This document shows, piece by piece, positions 1 through 12,648 of a stretch of 64,000 nucleotides of DNA. Within the stretch, counting starts at the first letter, position 1; each line of letters starts with the position of its first letter. Origin of the DNA: Corydoras sp. C115. Lineage: Eukaryota; Chordata; Actinopteri; Siluriformes; Callichthyidae. The notes under the pieces are model-generated. The model searched no databases. It worked only from the letters and a program-made list of their open reading frames with translations, and had not been told where the DNA came from. The DNA is taken from contig JAFMOC010000077.1 in assembly GCA_019802505.1 (NCBI GenBank), positions 875,001 to 939,000 on the forward strand, read 5' to 3'. The translations under genes were made by a program, and so were the position numbers.

Positions 1-2085
1 ATCAGCAAGGGCTACTTGGACACTACACTTTATTAGTATTTTAGATTTTACTACTTATAACTGTGAATATCTAATGAATATGTTATCAATAGGGTTGGGG
101 GATAATGGGGGCTAATTCACACCTAGGGGCCAATTAGTACCTCTGTTTTACATACTATTATGGTTCTTGGGGAAGGAAACTAGAGTATCCAGAGTACACC
201 CACACAGATGCACACAATAAACATCAACTCCATACAGAATCCCCCTTGTCCTTTTTTGCCCATACATTTGAATACTGGACCTTGTTGCAGTGACGCTGTA
301 CCGCTTTGTAATTCAACTGTCAACAGTGCTTTTTAATCTAACGCAAAGAAATTAAATTTCAACTTTGCTTGTAGTGCTGCAGTGCATTCATTATTGTATT
401 TTATGACTCACACTTAATGTGTAATCGGTTTTATTGTTTTTATCTTTTATATTAAAAAAATTGAAGTGATAGAAAACAAAGCTTACTTGTTAGGACTGAG
501 ACCTGTGTCCACAGATTTTCTTACATGTACAGGTTCATATTAATTTTCATACAGTACATATAACACATTTTTAGCATAAAGCAAATTGTTAGAAAGGTCA
601 CCTGTAAATTAATAGTTTCTCTGACTTCAAATGGGGGGGAAATGAAGAATATGTTTAGCTTACATCAATATGTCCACTGCTGCATTATGGTTGCGGTGCA
701 ATCGCAATATTGTGCCCATGTCTTTCATCCACATTTTCCCTCATTAACAAGGGTGATTTGATTTAATTATAATAATATTTGACACATTTGTTTTTCAATT
801 CCATGTCTTATAAACACACGTAGTTCTTTAACTGACTGCTAATGTAAGTCCTGTACTTTATTAAGTTTTAAAAAGTCAGTTGAAATGTTATCTTTATGGC
901 TGTATAACAAATTTCATCTACTTTGTGAGGCTATGCTACTAACTATGCTACTCAAATGTGGGGATTAATAACTTGAAGACCATGACAAATATACCACTAT
1001 AATGTTTGCATTAGACAAATCTTTGTAACCATCCTTATTTTGGTGTGCGTACATTGAACTGTGTAGCCGAATCTTTCATATAATGACACTATATCTGGGC
1101 AGGTGTTGTGCCATGTTTATTCATCTTTTTGTGGCATCTTTTTTGAGCATATATTAAAGAATGTAATCACCATCAGTAGTGAAATCAACTTGCAGTTAAT
1201 AAAACCTGATTAGTTTATTTAAACCAATTCTGTTTCTTGTCCATAAATCTCAAATGAACATACAAGTGCATGAGATTGTAATTCTCCTATTTTCTTTGCT
1301 GCAATTATATTACTTTACTTTTAAAATGACATCAGGCTACTTAGATATTTAGACATCATTAGTATTCCAAATTATACTACTTAAAACTGATTTATTTATC
1401 AATGGAGTGGGGGTTAAGGATGATGAAAGGGTGAAAGACAAGAAAGTGGCAGAACTCACCATTCAATTTTCAGTTGTTCACACTTCCTTTTAAATGAATT
1501 GTGAAACTGTTATTTATGTCTGGATTTCTCAGTGCACTAAAACAGTTATATATTTCTTCCATAGGAGAAATGCAAATGTAATACAACCTTGTAATCAATG
1601 AGGGCTAACAAAGTAGCAATGTTTAGACATAAACACAAATATGTGTACATTTGATTTTGTAACTCGTTTTGCATTGGTCCTTCATATCAGACTATTTGGT
1701 ATTGCATACAGATGTACATTGGTCCCGTGGGAACAAAACAGTACATGCTAGTTCAATAAAAAAAAAAGACATTTCTGATGCTGATTTTTATGATGCACAT
1801 TTTGTGATCATATGTGAAAATGACTTGTCCAGCAGATGGAAGTAATAGTAAATAATTGTTTTTAGAGTTAATTTACCCACTCAGGAATCAATGCATTAAG
1901 GAACGAAAAATAAATTACTTATGCACTTAAAGTTGAGTATTTTATAATGGCTCTGATTCTCTGACAGATTCTGTTCTGTCCATATTATGAATATTATATG
2001 TCATAAATTACACACAAAGATATACAGTACATTATTAAAATTAAGTGCGTCTTGAGTTTATTGTCAGTGCAGATCGGCACAAGTA
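1..2085. other. snx7: SNX7 intron sequence, no feature recognised
   Basis: AT-rich, stop-dense DNA upstream of the SNX7 penultimate exon. I see no exon, no tandem array and no recognisable transposon. Confidence 0.5.
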
Positions 2086-2188
2086 ATGATTTTTGCTGGT
2101 TGTCTCACAGGGGATATAGCTCTAGACGGTGATCATCCAGGCTGTACTTCATTTCTGCATGCCTCATTCACACAGGCTTTCCCAAATC

Positions 2189-2192
<4 letters not shown>

Positions 2193-2221
<29 letters not shown>
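2193..2221. repeat. (CA)n microsatellite
   Basis: Uninterrupted CA dinucleotides, about 14 units. Flanking sequence to 2580 is unremarkable. Confidence 0.9.
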
Positions 2222-2223
<2 letters not shown>

Positions 2224-2787
2224 CCAAACTGGACCCAGGGATCAGCAAGGGACACTAAACAATCGACCTTTTCTAGCTTACTTGTCAATAAGTGGGTGAT
2301 TCTTTAAAGCTCTTCTCTGCATCCTGGTTTACTAATTTGACACACAGTCATTCCCACAGACCTCAGGGATTCAAGCCTTTGATTATTGTGTTTACCTATT
2401 ATTTCAGTCTGTGCTCCAGTGTGCAGACTGTGATGCTTTGTGCTATTGGAAGCCAATTGGACCCAAGCGAGCACTTGGTCAGAAAACAAACTGTTTGATA
2501 CAGCAGTCATTAGGCTGGACCATGATGAGGTGGCACGATCAATGTGATGCAGTAAAAAGAGAAACACTCTGCTCTTGTGTGTGGCTAGGTATTCCACTTT
2601 TCATGTTATACGTGTTTCTTCATTTAACATCATATAATGGCCAATTGTGACTTTAATTAAGCTTTCTTTTAAAGTAAACATACAAACAAAATATGCTATT
2701 GTTAAGGATATGTATTTCAAGGACTAAAATAAATAAATTCAATTAAAAGTAGTGTGTGTATGTATAAATGTACAAGTCTATCACTAG

Positions 2788-3005
2788 GCACACTCACTCA
2801 CACCCAGGACAGGGTGCCAATCCATCGCTTGGCACACACTCCCTCACACAAACACACTCTATATTGGGCAATTTGGAGAACGCAATTGACTTGATCCATA
2901 TTTTTGGACTGTGGGAGGAAACTGGAGAACCCGGAGGAAACCCACACAGACACGGGGAGAACATGGAAGCTCCACCCAGATTGGGATTTGAACTGGGAAT
3001 CCGGG
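2788..3005 (-). mobile_element. DANA-like SINE, partial
   Basis: Reverse-orientation copy with the family body (ccaggacagggtgccaat; ttggactgtgggaggaaac). It lacks the tRNA A-box region and runs directly into a (GT)n array at its tRNA-side end. Confidence 0.85.
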
Positions 3006-3355
<350 letters not shown>

Positions 3356-3357
<2 letters not shown>

Positions 3358-4277
3358 GTTGAGGACTATATTATTAGCCCCCCTATGAAATTTTAAGTCC
3401 TTCTTAGCAGAGCAAGGCAGTTCTAACAGAGCATTTCTGAACATAAAATTTTTCATTACAACCAAAATATTTATATTTGTTCACCAAAACATTATTATGT
3501 AAGAATAAGCTAAAATAACCAGGGACATTATTATTAACCCCCTTTAAGAAATTAACATTTATTAAGTCATCAAACAAGCCACTTTTGTGCAGTGATTTGC
3601 TATAGCTTCACAGGTGATGTGCATAAAGGTGATCAGGTGAAACAGATGATTGCACTCAATTAAGTTAATTAGCCATTTAAGTTAAAACATGGTATAAAAG
3701 CCTCATTATGGAGCTGGCAGTTGAGGAAGCAACATGCCAAAAACAAAGGAAATTAGTTTGGACCTGAGAAAAAGAATTATTGATGCACACAAAGCAGGAG
3801 AGGGATATACAGTACAAAGATTTCCAAGTGTCAAGAACTGGAGTGAGGGGCATCATTCAGAGATTCAAAGACAGCAACACGGTGCAGAACAAGCCTGGCA
3901 GAGGTAGAAAGAGAAAGATTTCAGAGAGACTGGAAAGGATACTAGTGAGAAATGTGTCTAGAGACCCCAGATTAACTTCCAAGGCACTGGCAAATGACTT
4001 GGCCACATCAGGAATCATAGTCTCTAAGAAGACCATCACTAGAGCTCTGCACAGGAATGACCTGCGAGCGTGCAGACCAAGATAAACTCCACTTTTGAGG
4101 AAGAGGCACCTTCAAGCCAGACTTAAGTATGCTTGGGCCAACCTGGAGAAAGATTATTCATACTGGAAGCATGTCTTATGGTGTGATGTTCAGTTTATTT
4201 TGCTCTGGTTAATATCACTTGGAAAATCCTTAGAAAACAAGGACTATTTTGTAAGGGGGCTAAAAAAAAAAAAAAAT
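3356..4277 (+). mobile_element. Internally deleted Tc1-like element
   Basis: The ends are related inverted sequences (left gcccccctatgaaatttt; right inverse gcccccttacaaaatag). The transposase starts at 3734 (MPKTKEISLDLRKR), shifts frame once after GYTVQ, continues as RTGVRGIIQRFKDSN through KTITRALHRND and WCDVQ, then breaks off, so the second and third catalytic acidic residues are absent. It cannot make an active transposase. Confidence 0.85.
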
Positions 4278-4328
4278 TGTTATGTATATGTGTGTGTATG
4301 TGTATATATATGTGTGTGTGTATGTGTG

Positions 4329-4387
<59 letters not shown>
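4278..4387. repeat. (TG)n/(TA)n microsatellite between two Tc1-like elements
   Basis: About 110 bp of TG, TATG and TA units. The downstream Tc1-like element begins within this TA tract. Confidence 0.9.
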
Positions 4388-4391
<4 letters not shown>

Positions 4392-6005
4392 TGGTGTGAA
4401 AAAGTGTTTGCCCCCTTCCTCATTTCCTGTTTTTTTGCATGTTTGTCACACTTAAGTGTTTCAGAACATCAAACCAATTTAAACAATAGTCAAGGACAAC
4501 ACAAGTAAGCACAAAATGCAATTTGTAAATGAAGGTGTTTATTATTAAAGGAAAAAAAAAAATCCAAACCATCATGGCCCTGTGTGAAAAAGTGATTGCC
4601 CCCCTAAATCTAATAACTGGTTGGGCCACCCTTAGCAGCAACAACTGCAAACAAGCGTTTGCGATAACTTGCAATGAGTCTTTTACAGCGTTCTGGAGGA
4701 ATTTTGGCCCACTCATCTTTGCATTATTGTTCTAATTCAGTTACATTAGAGGGTTTTCGAGCATGAACAGCCTTTTTAAGGTCATACCACAACATCTCAA
4801 TAGGATTCAGGTCAGGACTTTGGCTAGGCCACTCCAAAGTCTTCATTTTGTTTTTATTCAGCCATTCAGAGGTGGACTTGCTGGTGTGTTTTGGATCATT
4901 GTCCTGCTGCAGAACCCAAGTTCGTTTCAGCTTGAGTTAATGAACAGATGGTCGGACATTCTCCTTCAGGATCTTTTGGTAGACAGCAGAATTCATAGTT
5001 CCATTTATCACAGCACGTCTACCAGGTCCTGCCGCAGCAAAACAGCCCCAGACCATCACACTACCACCACCATATTTTACTGTTGGTATAATGTTCTTTT
5101 TCTGCAGTGTTCCTTTTATGCCAGATGTAATGGGACACACACCTTCCAATGAGTTCCACTTTTGTCTCATTGGTCCACAGAATGTTTTCCAAAAGTGTTG
5201 GGGATCATCAAGATGTGTTTTGGAAAAATTGAGACGAGCTTTAATGTTCTTTTTGCTCAGCAGTGGTTTTCTTCTTGGAACTCTGCCATGCAGGCCATTT
5301 TTGCCCAGTCTTTTTCTGATGGTGGAGGCATGAACGCTGACCTTAACTGAGGCAAGTGAGGCCTGCAGTTCTTTGGACGTTGTTGTGGGGTCTTTTGTGA
5401 CCTCTTGGATGAGTCGTCGCTGCGCTCTTGGGGTAATTTTGGGTGGCCGGCCACTCCTGGGAAGGTTCACCACTGTTCCATGTCTTCGCCATTTGTGGAT
5501 AATGGCCCTCACTGTGGTTCGCTGGATTCCCAAAGCTTTGGAAATGGCTTTATAACCCTTTCCAGACTGATAGATCTCAATTACTTTATTTCTCAATTGT
5601 TGCTCAATTTCTTTGGATCTCGGCATGATGTGTAGCTTTTAAGGATCTTTTGGTGGACTTTACTGTGTCAGGCAGCTCCTATTTAAGTGATGTCTTGATT
5701 GAGAACAGGTGTGGCAATAATCAGGCCTGGGTGTGGCTAGAGAAATTGAACTCAGGTGTTAAAAACCACAATTATAGTATGTTTTAACAAGGGGGCAATC
5801 ACTTTTTTACACAGAGCCATGATGGTTTGGATTTTTTTTCTCCTTTAATAATAAACACCTTCATTTACAAATTGCATTTTGTGTTTACTTGTGTTGTCCT
5901 TGACTATTGTTTAAATTGGTTTGATGTTCTGAAACACTTAAGTGTGACAAACATGCAAAAAAACAGGAAATGAGGAAGGGGGCAAACACTTTTTCACACC
6001 ACTGT
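4388..6005 (-). mobile_element. Tc1-like transposon with ~218-bp inverted repeats
   Basis: Inverted repeats at 4388-4604 and 5788-6005 begin CAGTGGTGTGAAAAAGTGTT and match over almost their whole length. Both outer ends abut TA tracts, as expected for TA-targeting elements. The transposase is on the - strand and interrupted (next entry). Confidence 0.93.
4600..5626 (-). pseudogene. Tc1-like transposase, degraded
   Basis: Starts at 5626 with MPRSKEIEQQLRNKVIEI, followed by paired helix-turn-helix regions (YKAISKALGIQRTTVRAII; TSKELQASL) and a GRPPK-type hook. Around HFWKTF a one-base shift moves the first catalytic segment (WTNE, with N at the acidic position) out of frame; a second shift restores GGGSVMVWGCFAAAGPG. 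A stop at 4937 (after NVRPSVH) precedes the QQDNDPKH and SPDLNPIE segments, which remain readable downstream. Several breaks, so non-functional. Confidence 0.88.
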
Positions 6006-6253
<248 letters not shown>

Positions 6254-6290
6254 GTACCCCCCCCAGTAGAGGACACTAGTACAGGATAAA

Positions 6291-6992
6291 GTGGAAGTGT
6301 GTGTGTGTATCCTTTTACATTCCTCACATACTTACTTTTTTCCCCCATTGTTTTAAGAAAAAGGTCACCTTATGGGTTAAATACTTTGTATTTAATCTGG
6401 ACCTGATAAAAAACAAAAGAGAACGCAATAGAAAAAAATGGCATCTCTCACATTTGGAATGAAATGTTCTCCAGATTTAGGAGGATGAATTTTAGGATCT
6501 CTTATAAGTAAGGTACCAGAACTGAGTGATCCGAAAAATGTGGAAATGTAATCCCAAAAATGTGCAATCTTTTGGTGTCATTATTTTTAGGGATGGGGGA
6601 AAAAAAAACACTTTTTCCCCCTTCATATTTGAACATGTCACACCTTATCTAAATTACCCTTTCCTATTTCTCTTCAGTAGCATTGAAATGACCCTCCTTT
6701 ACTCACTTTTCACCTCATCTCAACATGTAGTATATCAGGTTTAGTTTTTGGAATGTATGTATCCTGTATCCTGGCATATTCTCTATTTCATCACTATTTT
6801 CCCCTAATCCTTTTTTTCTAGTTTTCTACTGTTGAGTCCTATCAATTTTCCCTGGCAAAATTGTTATGGTTATTTTCATTCTGACATGAACAGTACTTGA
6901 CAATCTGTAGCTTCAGATAAGATATTTAACATTGACATTGGATTTTTAGCATAACGTGTTTGATATTAGAAGTAGTATTTGTATTTTAGTTT

Positions 6993-7024
<32 letters not shown>

Positions 7025-7357
7025 TTATGACTGAATTTGTCCTCAAGGTGGCATTGTAGCTTTTAGTTTTAAGTAGGTCCTGGGCTTGATTTCTGGGTTG
7101 TAGAATTTGCATGTTTTCTCTATGTCTGTATAGATTATCTTTAACAGCACATGTTTTCACGCAGTCCAAAAACATGCTAGTAGGTGTCCTGCAATGAACT
7201 GACAATCTTTTTAGGACATTTTTTTTTTTATCTTTTGCCCTATCAGGTTCTGGCATAATTATCGTAAATAGATTAAATAAGTAAATTGATAATTGGATTG
7301 AATAAATAAATAGTTATTATTTAAACACATCTATTTGAATTTCTTCTTTATGTAGTA
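6291..7357. other. snx7: SNX7 intron, no gene; 32-base poly(T) tract
   Basis: AT-rich filler with a long oligo(T) run at 6992-7023. No exon or recognisable transposon ORF. Confidence 0.5.
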
Positions 7358-7752
7358 TTTCTTTTAATGTTTTTTTTTTTTTTTTTTTTTTCAAAATAAA
7401 GTGAACACAGAAACTAAAAACAGTATTCAAACTGTTATTTTAAACAATATTCAGCCAAGAATTTTAGAACCGGTGTATTTAAAAGTGTTTTAAATGCAGA
7501 TTGTAAATTGTAATTCTGGTCCTCATTTTATCCTGCCTTTTCACACAAGTATGTAAGCAATCATGGAGCATTTATAATGAATATCAACATGAAGTAAAAA
7601 ATAAAACTACGAAATCGTACCAAACTTAATTTGACAATGCAATATAAACTGAACAAAACATTCACTCTCAGTGATAAACATATAATCTTTTAAAACCTTA
7701 TTCAAATGTGAGTGAAGTGATGGTGCTTAGCATGGATTTAGGCTCTTTGTTT
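7358..7752 (+). repeat. Direct duplication, copy A (395 bp)
   Basis: Nearly identical to 7822-8216. Differences are the length of the poly(T) run near the start and a few substitutions and small indels (for example near 7600). Confidence 0.93.
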
Positions 7753-7821
7753 GTGGCTAGGTATTCCACTTTTCATGTTATACATGTTTCTTCATTTAAC
7801 ATCATATAATGGCCAATTGTG
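7753..7821 (+). repeat. 69-bp filler between duplication copies, copied from 2581-2649
   Basis: Matches 2581-2649 over all 69 positions with one mismatch (ATACAT against ATACGT). It sits exactly between the two 395-bp copies. Confidence 0.93.
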
Positions 7822-8216
7822 TTTCTTTTAATGTTTTTTTTTTTTTTTTTCTCAAAATAAAGTGAACACAGAAACTAAAAACAGTATTCAAACTGTTATT
7901 TTAAACAATATTCAGCCAAGAATTTTAGAACCGGTGTATTTAAAAGTGTTTTAAATGCAGATTGTAAATCGTAATTCTGGTCCTCATTTTATCCTGCCTT
8001 TTCACACAAGTATGTAAGCAATCATGGAGCATTTATAATGAATATCAACATGAAGTAAAATCATAAAACATTACGAAATCGTACCAAACTTAATTTGACA
8101 ATGCAATATAAACTGAACAAAACATTCACTCTCAGTGATAAACATATAATCTTTTAAAACCTTATTCAAATGTGAGTGAAGTGATGGTGCTTAGCATGGA
8201 TTTAGGCTCTTTGTTT
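7822..8216 (+). repeat. Direct duplication, copy B (395 bp)
   Basis: Second copy of 7358-7752. It ends 108 bp upstream of the SNX7 penultimate exon, so the duplication stops short of coding sequence. Confidence 0.93.
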
Positions 8217-8323
8217 TGGCTGGCTGTGGCTTTGCAAGCGGTTGTGAGTGTGTAGTGGGCATGTGTTTTCATTTGTTTTGGATTTGTGCTGTTATTAGAT
8301 AATGTTTTTGTGTGCATGAACAG

Positions 8324-8476
8324 ATGAAGGAGGAAATTGATAAGCTGGATGACAGGTTGGAGACGGCCAATAATACGTTGAAGGGGGACTGGAGCCGCTG
8401 GCAAAAGAGTATGAGGTCGGATCTGAAAACGGCATTTACCCGAACAGCTGAAAAGAATATAGAATACTATGAAAAG
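8324..8476 (+). CDS. snx7: SNX7 penultimate coding exon
   Basis: 51 codons in phase 0 at both ends, within the BAR-domain helix. The acceptor is tgcatgaacag and the donor AAAAG/GTAAGC. A methionine happens to start the exon, but this is an internal exon. A fold-back MITE lies about 30 bp beyond the donor. Confidence 0.9.
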
Positions 8477-11400
8477 GTAAGCACAAGCCTGTTTAATAAA
8501 GCAATTAGATATGAGAGGGCATGCATTATTTTGAATGTAACGAGAAAGAGATGTCATTAGACACAACGATTTGCGGAGTACAGTTACACCTCTTTCCTGT
8601 AATTTATTCTCAATAATGATAATACAATAATACACAACCTCAAATGCTTATTGCTTTTATAAAACAGTTACAAACACTATAAAAAATAAAAAAACAACAA
8701 GATTGTCATGCAGGCCTATATTACTTTGTAACATTTTGAAATTCAACTTTATTTTGTTAATTTTTGTTTTTCTATTTTTGGAAAACTTGGGTTGTGTATA
8801 AAACCACCTTTTGCCAATTCTTGGCTGAGTCATCATTTGGTTGCAGAACCCATGTGACACGCTGTCACCTTCAGGCTTCAAGTCTGTTTCGCCTTTTCTT
8901 CTCAAAACAGGCATTATGACCGAACAGTTTCATAAGACCAGAGAACATTGTTTACAATATTCGGATATCAGTCCTCGTGTTACTATTTGTTACTTTATGG
9001 TTGTTTATAAGCAGTTCTTTCTTTGGATCATATTTTAGTCCAAAAACATGGATCAAGTCAATTGAATTCTCCAAATTGCCCCATATAGAGTGTGTGTGTG
9101 TGTGTGTGTGAGTGAGTGTGTGCCCAGCGATGGGTGGCGCCCTGTCCTGGGTCTATCTGCCCAGCGCCCGAAACGTTCTCCCCTGGATGGGCCTGGGTTA
9201 CCCCACTGCGACCCTACTAGAGGATAAAGTGGGAGAGAATGAATGAATGAATAATATGGATGATTGCGTCTTAACTGTAAGTAAGAATTTGCTAATGATG
9301 GTTAGATATATACACAGTAAAAAAATGTATTGAATTTTCTAACACCAACTGGTTAATGAAAAACCCTGCCATTAGACCATAGGAATTTACATTGCTCCTT
9401 TGAGCACTTGCCAGTAGATGGTAGCAGTATTTTATTCTTACACTTTCTGACAGCGCTCTACAAGTAATAGACCTTCAAGGCCATAAAAAGGCTAATATTT
9501 CAGCTGACGTGTTGTGGAGAGGTAAAGTATTATGATGGATGCCGTTAGTTGGCTGCCTTTGTATTTGCTCCCTGTAGCTCTTTGCCTGAGTACCAAAAGT
9601 TGAATCAGAACCTGTGAGACACTGGTGGACCAATCATGTTTTTATAGTAAGGCAAGTCCCTAAGGACTAGGTTAAAATGAAATATCAGTTTTGTTCAGAA
9701 TCTAAAAGTATGTGACTATGCATTTCAATACAAGTTATACAAATTTTTGCAAATCTCAATTAGCTTAAAGATCTCTTCTCTGAGCCCTCATAGTCTGCAG
9801 TGGTATAAGACCTTAATTTAATGGCTGATAACTCTGATAACTGATAAGAATGAAAGATCTCAAAATCATAGTCCGTATCAATACAGTATTAATCCCAAAA
9901 GTTTCTACGCCAGTGGGGTCGACATCATATTAAACACCAACAACTATCCCACAAACGAATTGTAAGTAATGCCATCAGAGTCATAAAAGCACCTAATGTA
10001 CCTTTAGTCTTACATAGCAATGATACAGACGATATGAAAAGTTTCCTTTTAATTAACATTTTTTTATCTATTACAATTAGGTTTTATTACTTGGCATAGA
10101 CTTTTTCCAAGTTAAACATTGGTGGAGGACAACATCAGATTTAATTATATATATATTTTTTATTAGACCTTGTTTTGCTTTGTTGGCATTTTCTTTATTT
10201 TTGTGCAACCTTAAAGCATTTACTACCACTGCTTCCACTTTTTTGTAGGTTTCTAGAATATTCTCCAGTACATCTCAAAAATATCCTATATGTAAAAAAT
10301 TAGGATTGTTTGATGGCCAGTTTAACCCTTGAATGTCCTGCTCACCCGTTTGGTAGAGCACATTTTCAGTCACTATATCTCATTGAAAAAGTTAATTCAT
10401 TCATTCATTATCTTCTGCTTTGTCCTATATTAGGGTCGCGGGGGAGGGGGATGCCCATCCAGGGGAGAATGTTTCGGGCGCTGGGAAGACACACCCAGGA
10501 CAGGGCGCCAATCTATCTCTGGGCACACACACACACACACACACACACACTATTTGGGGCGAATTGAATTTGGAGAATTCAATTGACTTGATCCATGTTT
10601 TTGGACTGTGGGAGGAAACCAGAGAACCCGGAGCAAACCCAGGCGGACACGGGGAGAACATGGAAACTCCACCCAGATGCAGATTTGAACCGGGAATCCC
10701 TAGTGCTGAGAGGTGAACGTGCTAACCACTAAGCCACCGTGCCACCCATTGAAAAAGTTGTTAATTCAACCTGATTGTGCCGTATCTACCATTTGGTAGA
10801 GACATGTTATGCAAGAAAAATTCACTAGGGGTCACTTTGTCTTTTAGTAGTATGACGTTTAAGTTCGCCTCCATAGACGAAGTCGACAACCAGCAAAACA
10901 AGCCACACATTCGGACGTTTTTTGGCCGAATTTTCAAAGATAAGCATATTTTCTTTGCATAGTGTAGTTTGAGAGGCTTTAATAATAAGAATTATGTAAC
11001 CTTTTACAACATTAATATGTTTTATAAGGGTCAAATAATATTTTTTAAACACCATCTCAACCAAATGGTAAAAGTAGATACAGTATGCTTAGCTATAGTA
11101 ATTAGAACTTTTTGGTTTGAATTAAAAATATCTGATCATTCATATTTTGTTTTTGTAACACATTTATTGTTATTACATGCAATATATTTAAATCTATTTA
11201 TTTCACAAATTTTGACACATACAAGGAAAGTGGTTCTAACAAATTGTATGCTATTTCCCCTCATTTATTATCCCTTATTTTATTACTATTTATTTTATTA
11301 TTAGTTTTAATTAATTGATTTTTTTTATTACAAATAATAGATGGACACAAATATTTAATGGTCCAAGACCACGTTCTGTCCTAGTCCTCCAGAAAATCCT

Positions 11401-12569
11401 TAAGAGTCTGATTTTGATCTGAGTGATGACTATTATCAAATAGAGGATCTAGATTATCTATGTTTTTTTTAGCCCATTCAAACAGTAGATTCTGGAGAAA
11501 CATCTTTTGAGTCAATGGATGATGAGGACATAGTCTCAACAAGTTAGTCTTCTAAACCACCACCCTGTAAGAAAAAGATGAAATAGGAAAAACTCCCTGA
11601 AAACAATTTCCCTAGAGGATCCAGAGGACACAAGTAACCCTAATTCACCCCTATGCCTAAAGAGCATTTGGCAATGCTAATGCAATGTCTCAATGCAAAC
11701 CAGCAATGCTTCATAGCATACCACAAGAAATAAACTGGATCCAGTGCTGAAAAACCATTAGTGCTGTTGTACATCACACAAGAGTATTTCAAAAAAGGCA
11801 CAAAAGTCAACAAAGTTAGCATGTAATTGCACATTATTATTGCCTTTTTGTTGTTGTTGTTGTTGTTACTAATTGTTATTGTTTTATTATTATTATTGTT
11901 AAAATTTTCTGATTTTGGGGAGGCACGCTGGCTTAGTGGTTAGCATGTTCTCCTCTCAGCGCTAGGGATTCCTGGTTCAAATCCCAATCTGGGTGGAGTT
12001 TCCATGTTCTCCCCGTGTCCATGTGGGTTTCCTCCGGGTTCTCCGGTTTCCTCCCACAGTCCAAAAACATGGATCAAGGTCATTTGAATTCTCCATATTG
12101 CCCCATATAGAGTGTGTTTGAGTGAGTGGGTGCCCAGCGATAGATTGGCGGCCTGTCCTGGGTGTTTCTGCCCAGCGCCCGAAACATTGTCCCCTGGATG
12201 GGCATGGGGAACCCCCCCGTGACTCTAATACAGGATAAAGAGGAAGATAATGGATGGATGGATAAATGTTCTGATTTTACAACAAATATGTCTCAGAAGA
12301 AACATTACATCCCAAAGCTCTCACAACCAGATGTGATATGACAACCTTGAACATATTCCACTTGTCTAAAAGTAAAAAAAGTTAAGAAAACAAAGAGTTA
12401 ACATATCATTGCCCTTTGTTAATTTTTTTTATTTTGTATTTCTGGTTCTTGTTCTTAGTTTTACCATAGACTGCCATCTCAACCATTTGGTAGAGGTGTG
12501 TATTTTGAAAACTGGGGGGGTCTATTTAAAAAAAAAAAAAAAACACCAATTGTTTTTATTAATGCATCA

Positions 12570-12648
<79 letters not shown>

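Noticed and set aside
8162..8635. 157-aa - strand ORF opposite the SNX7 exon
   Set aside because: Low-complexity composition, overlaps the duplicated intron segment, and lies antisense to a confirmed exon.
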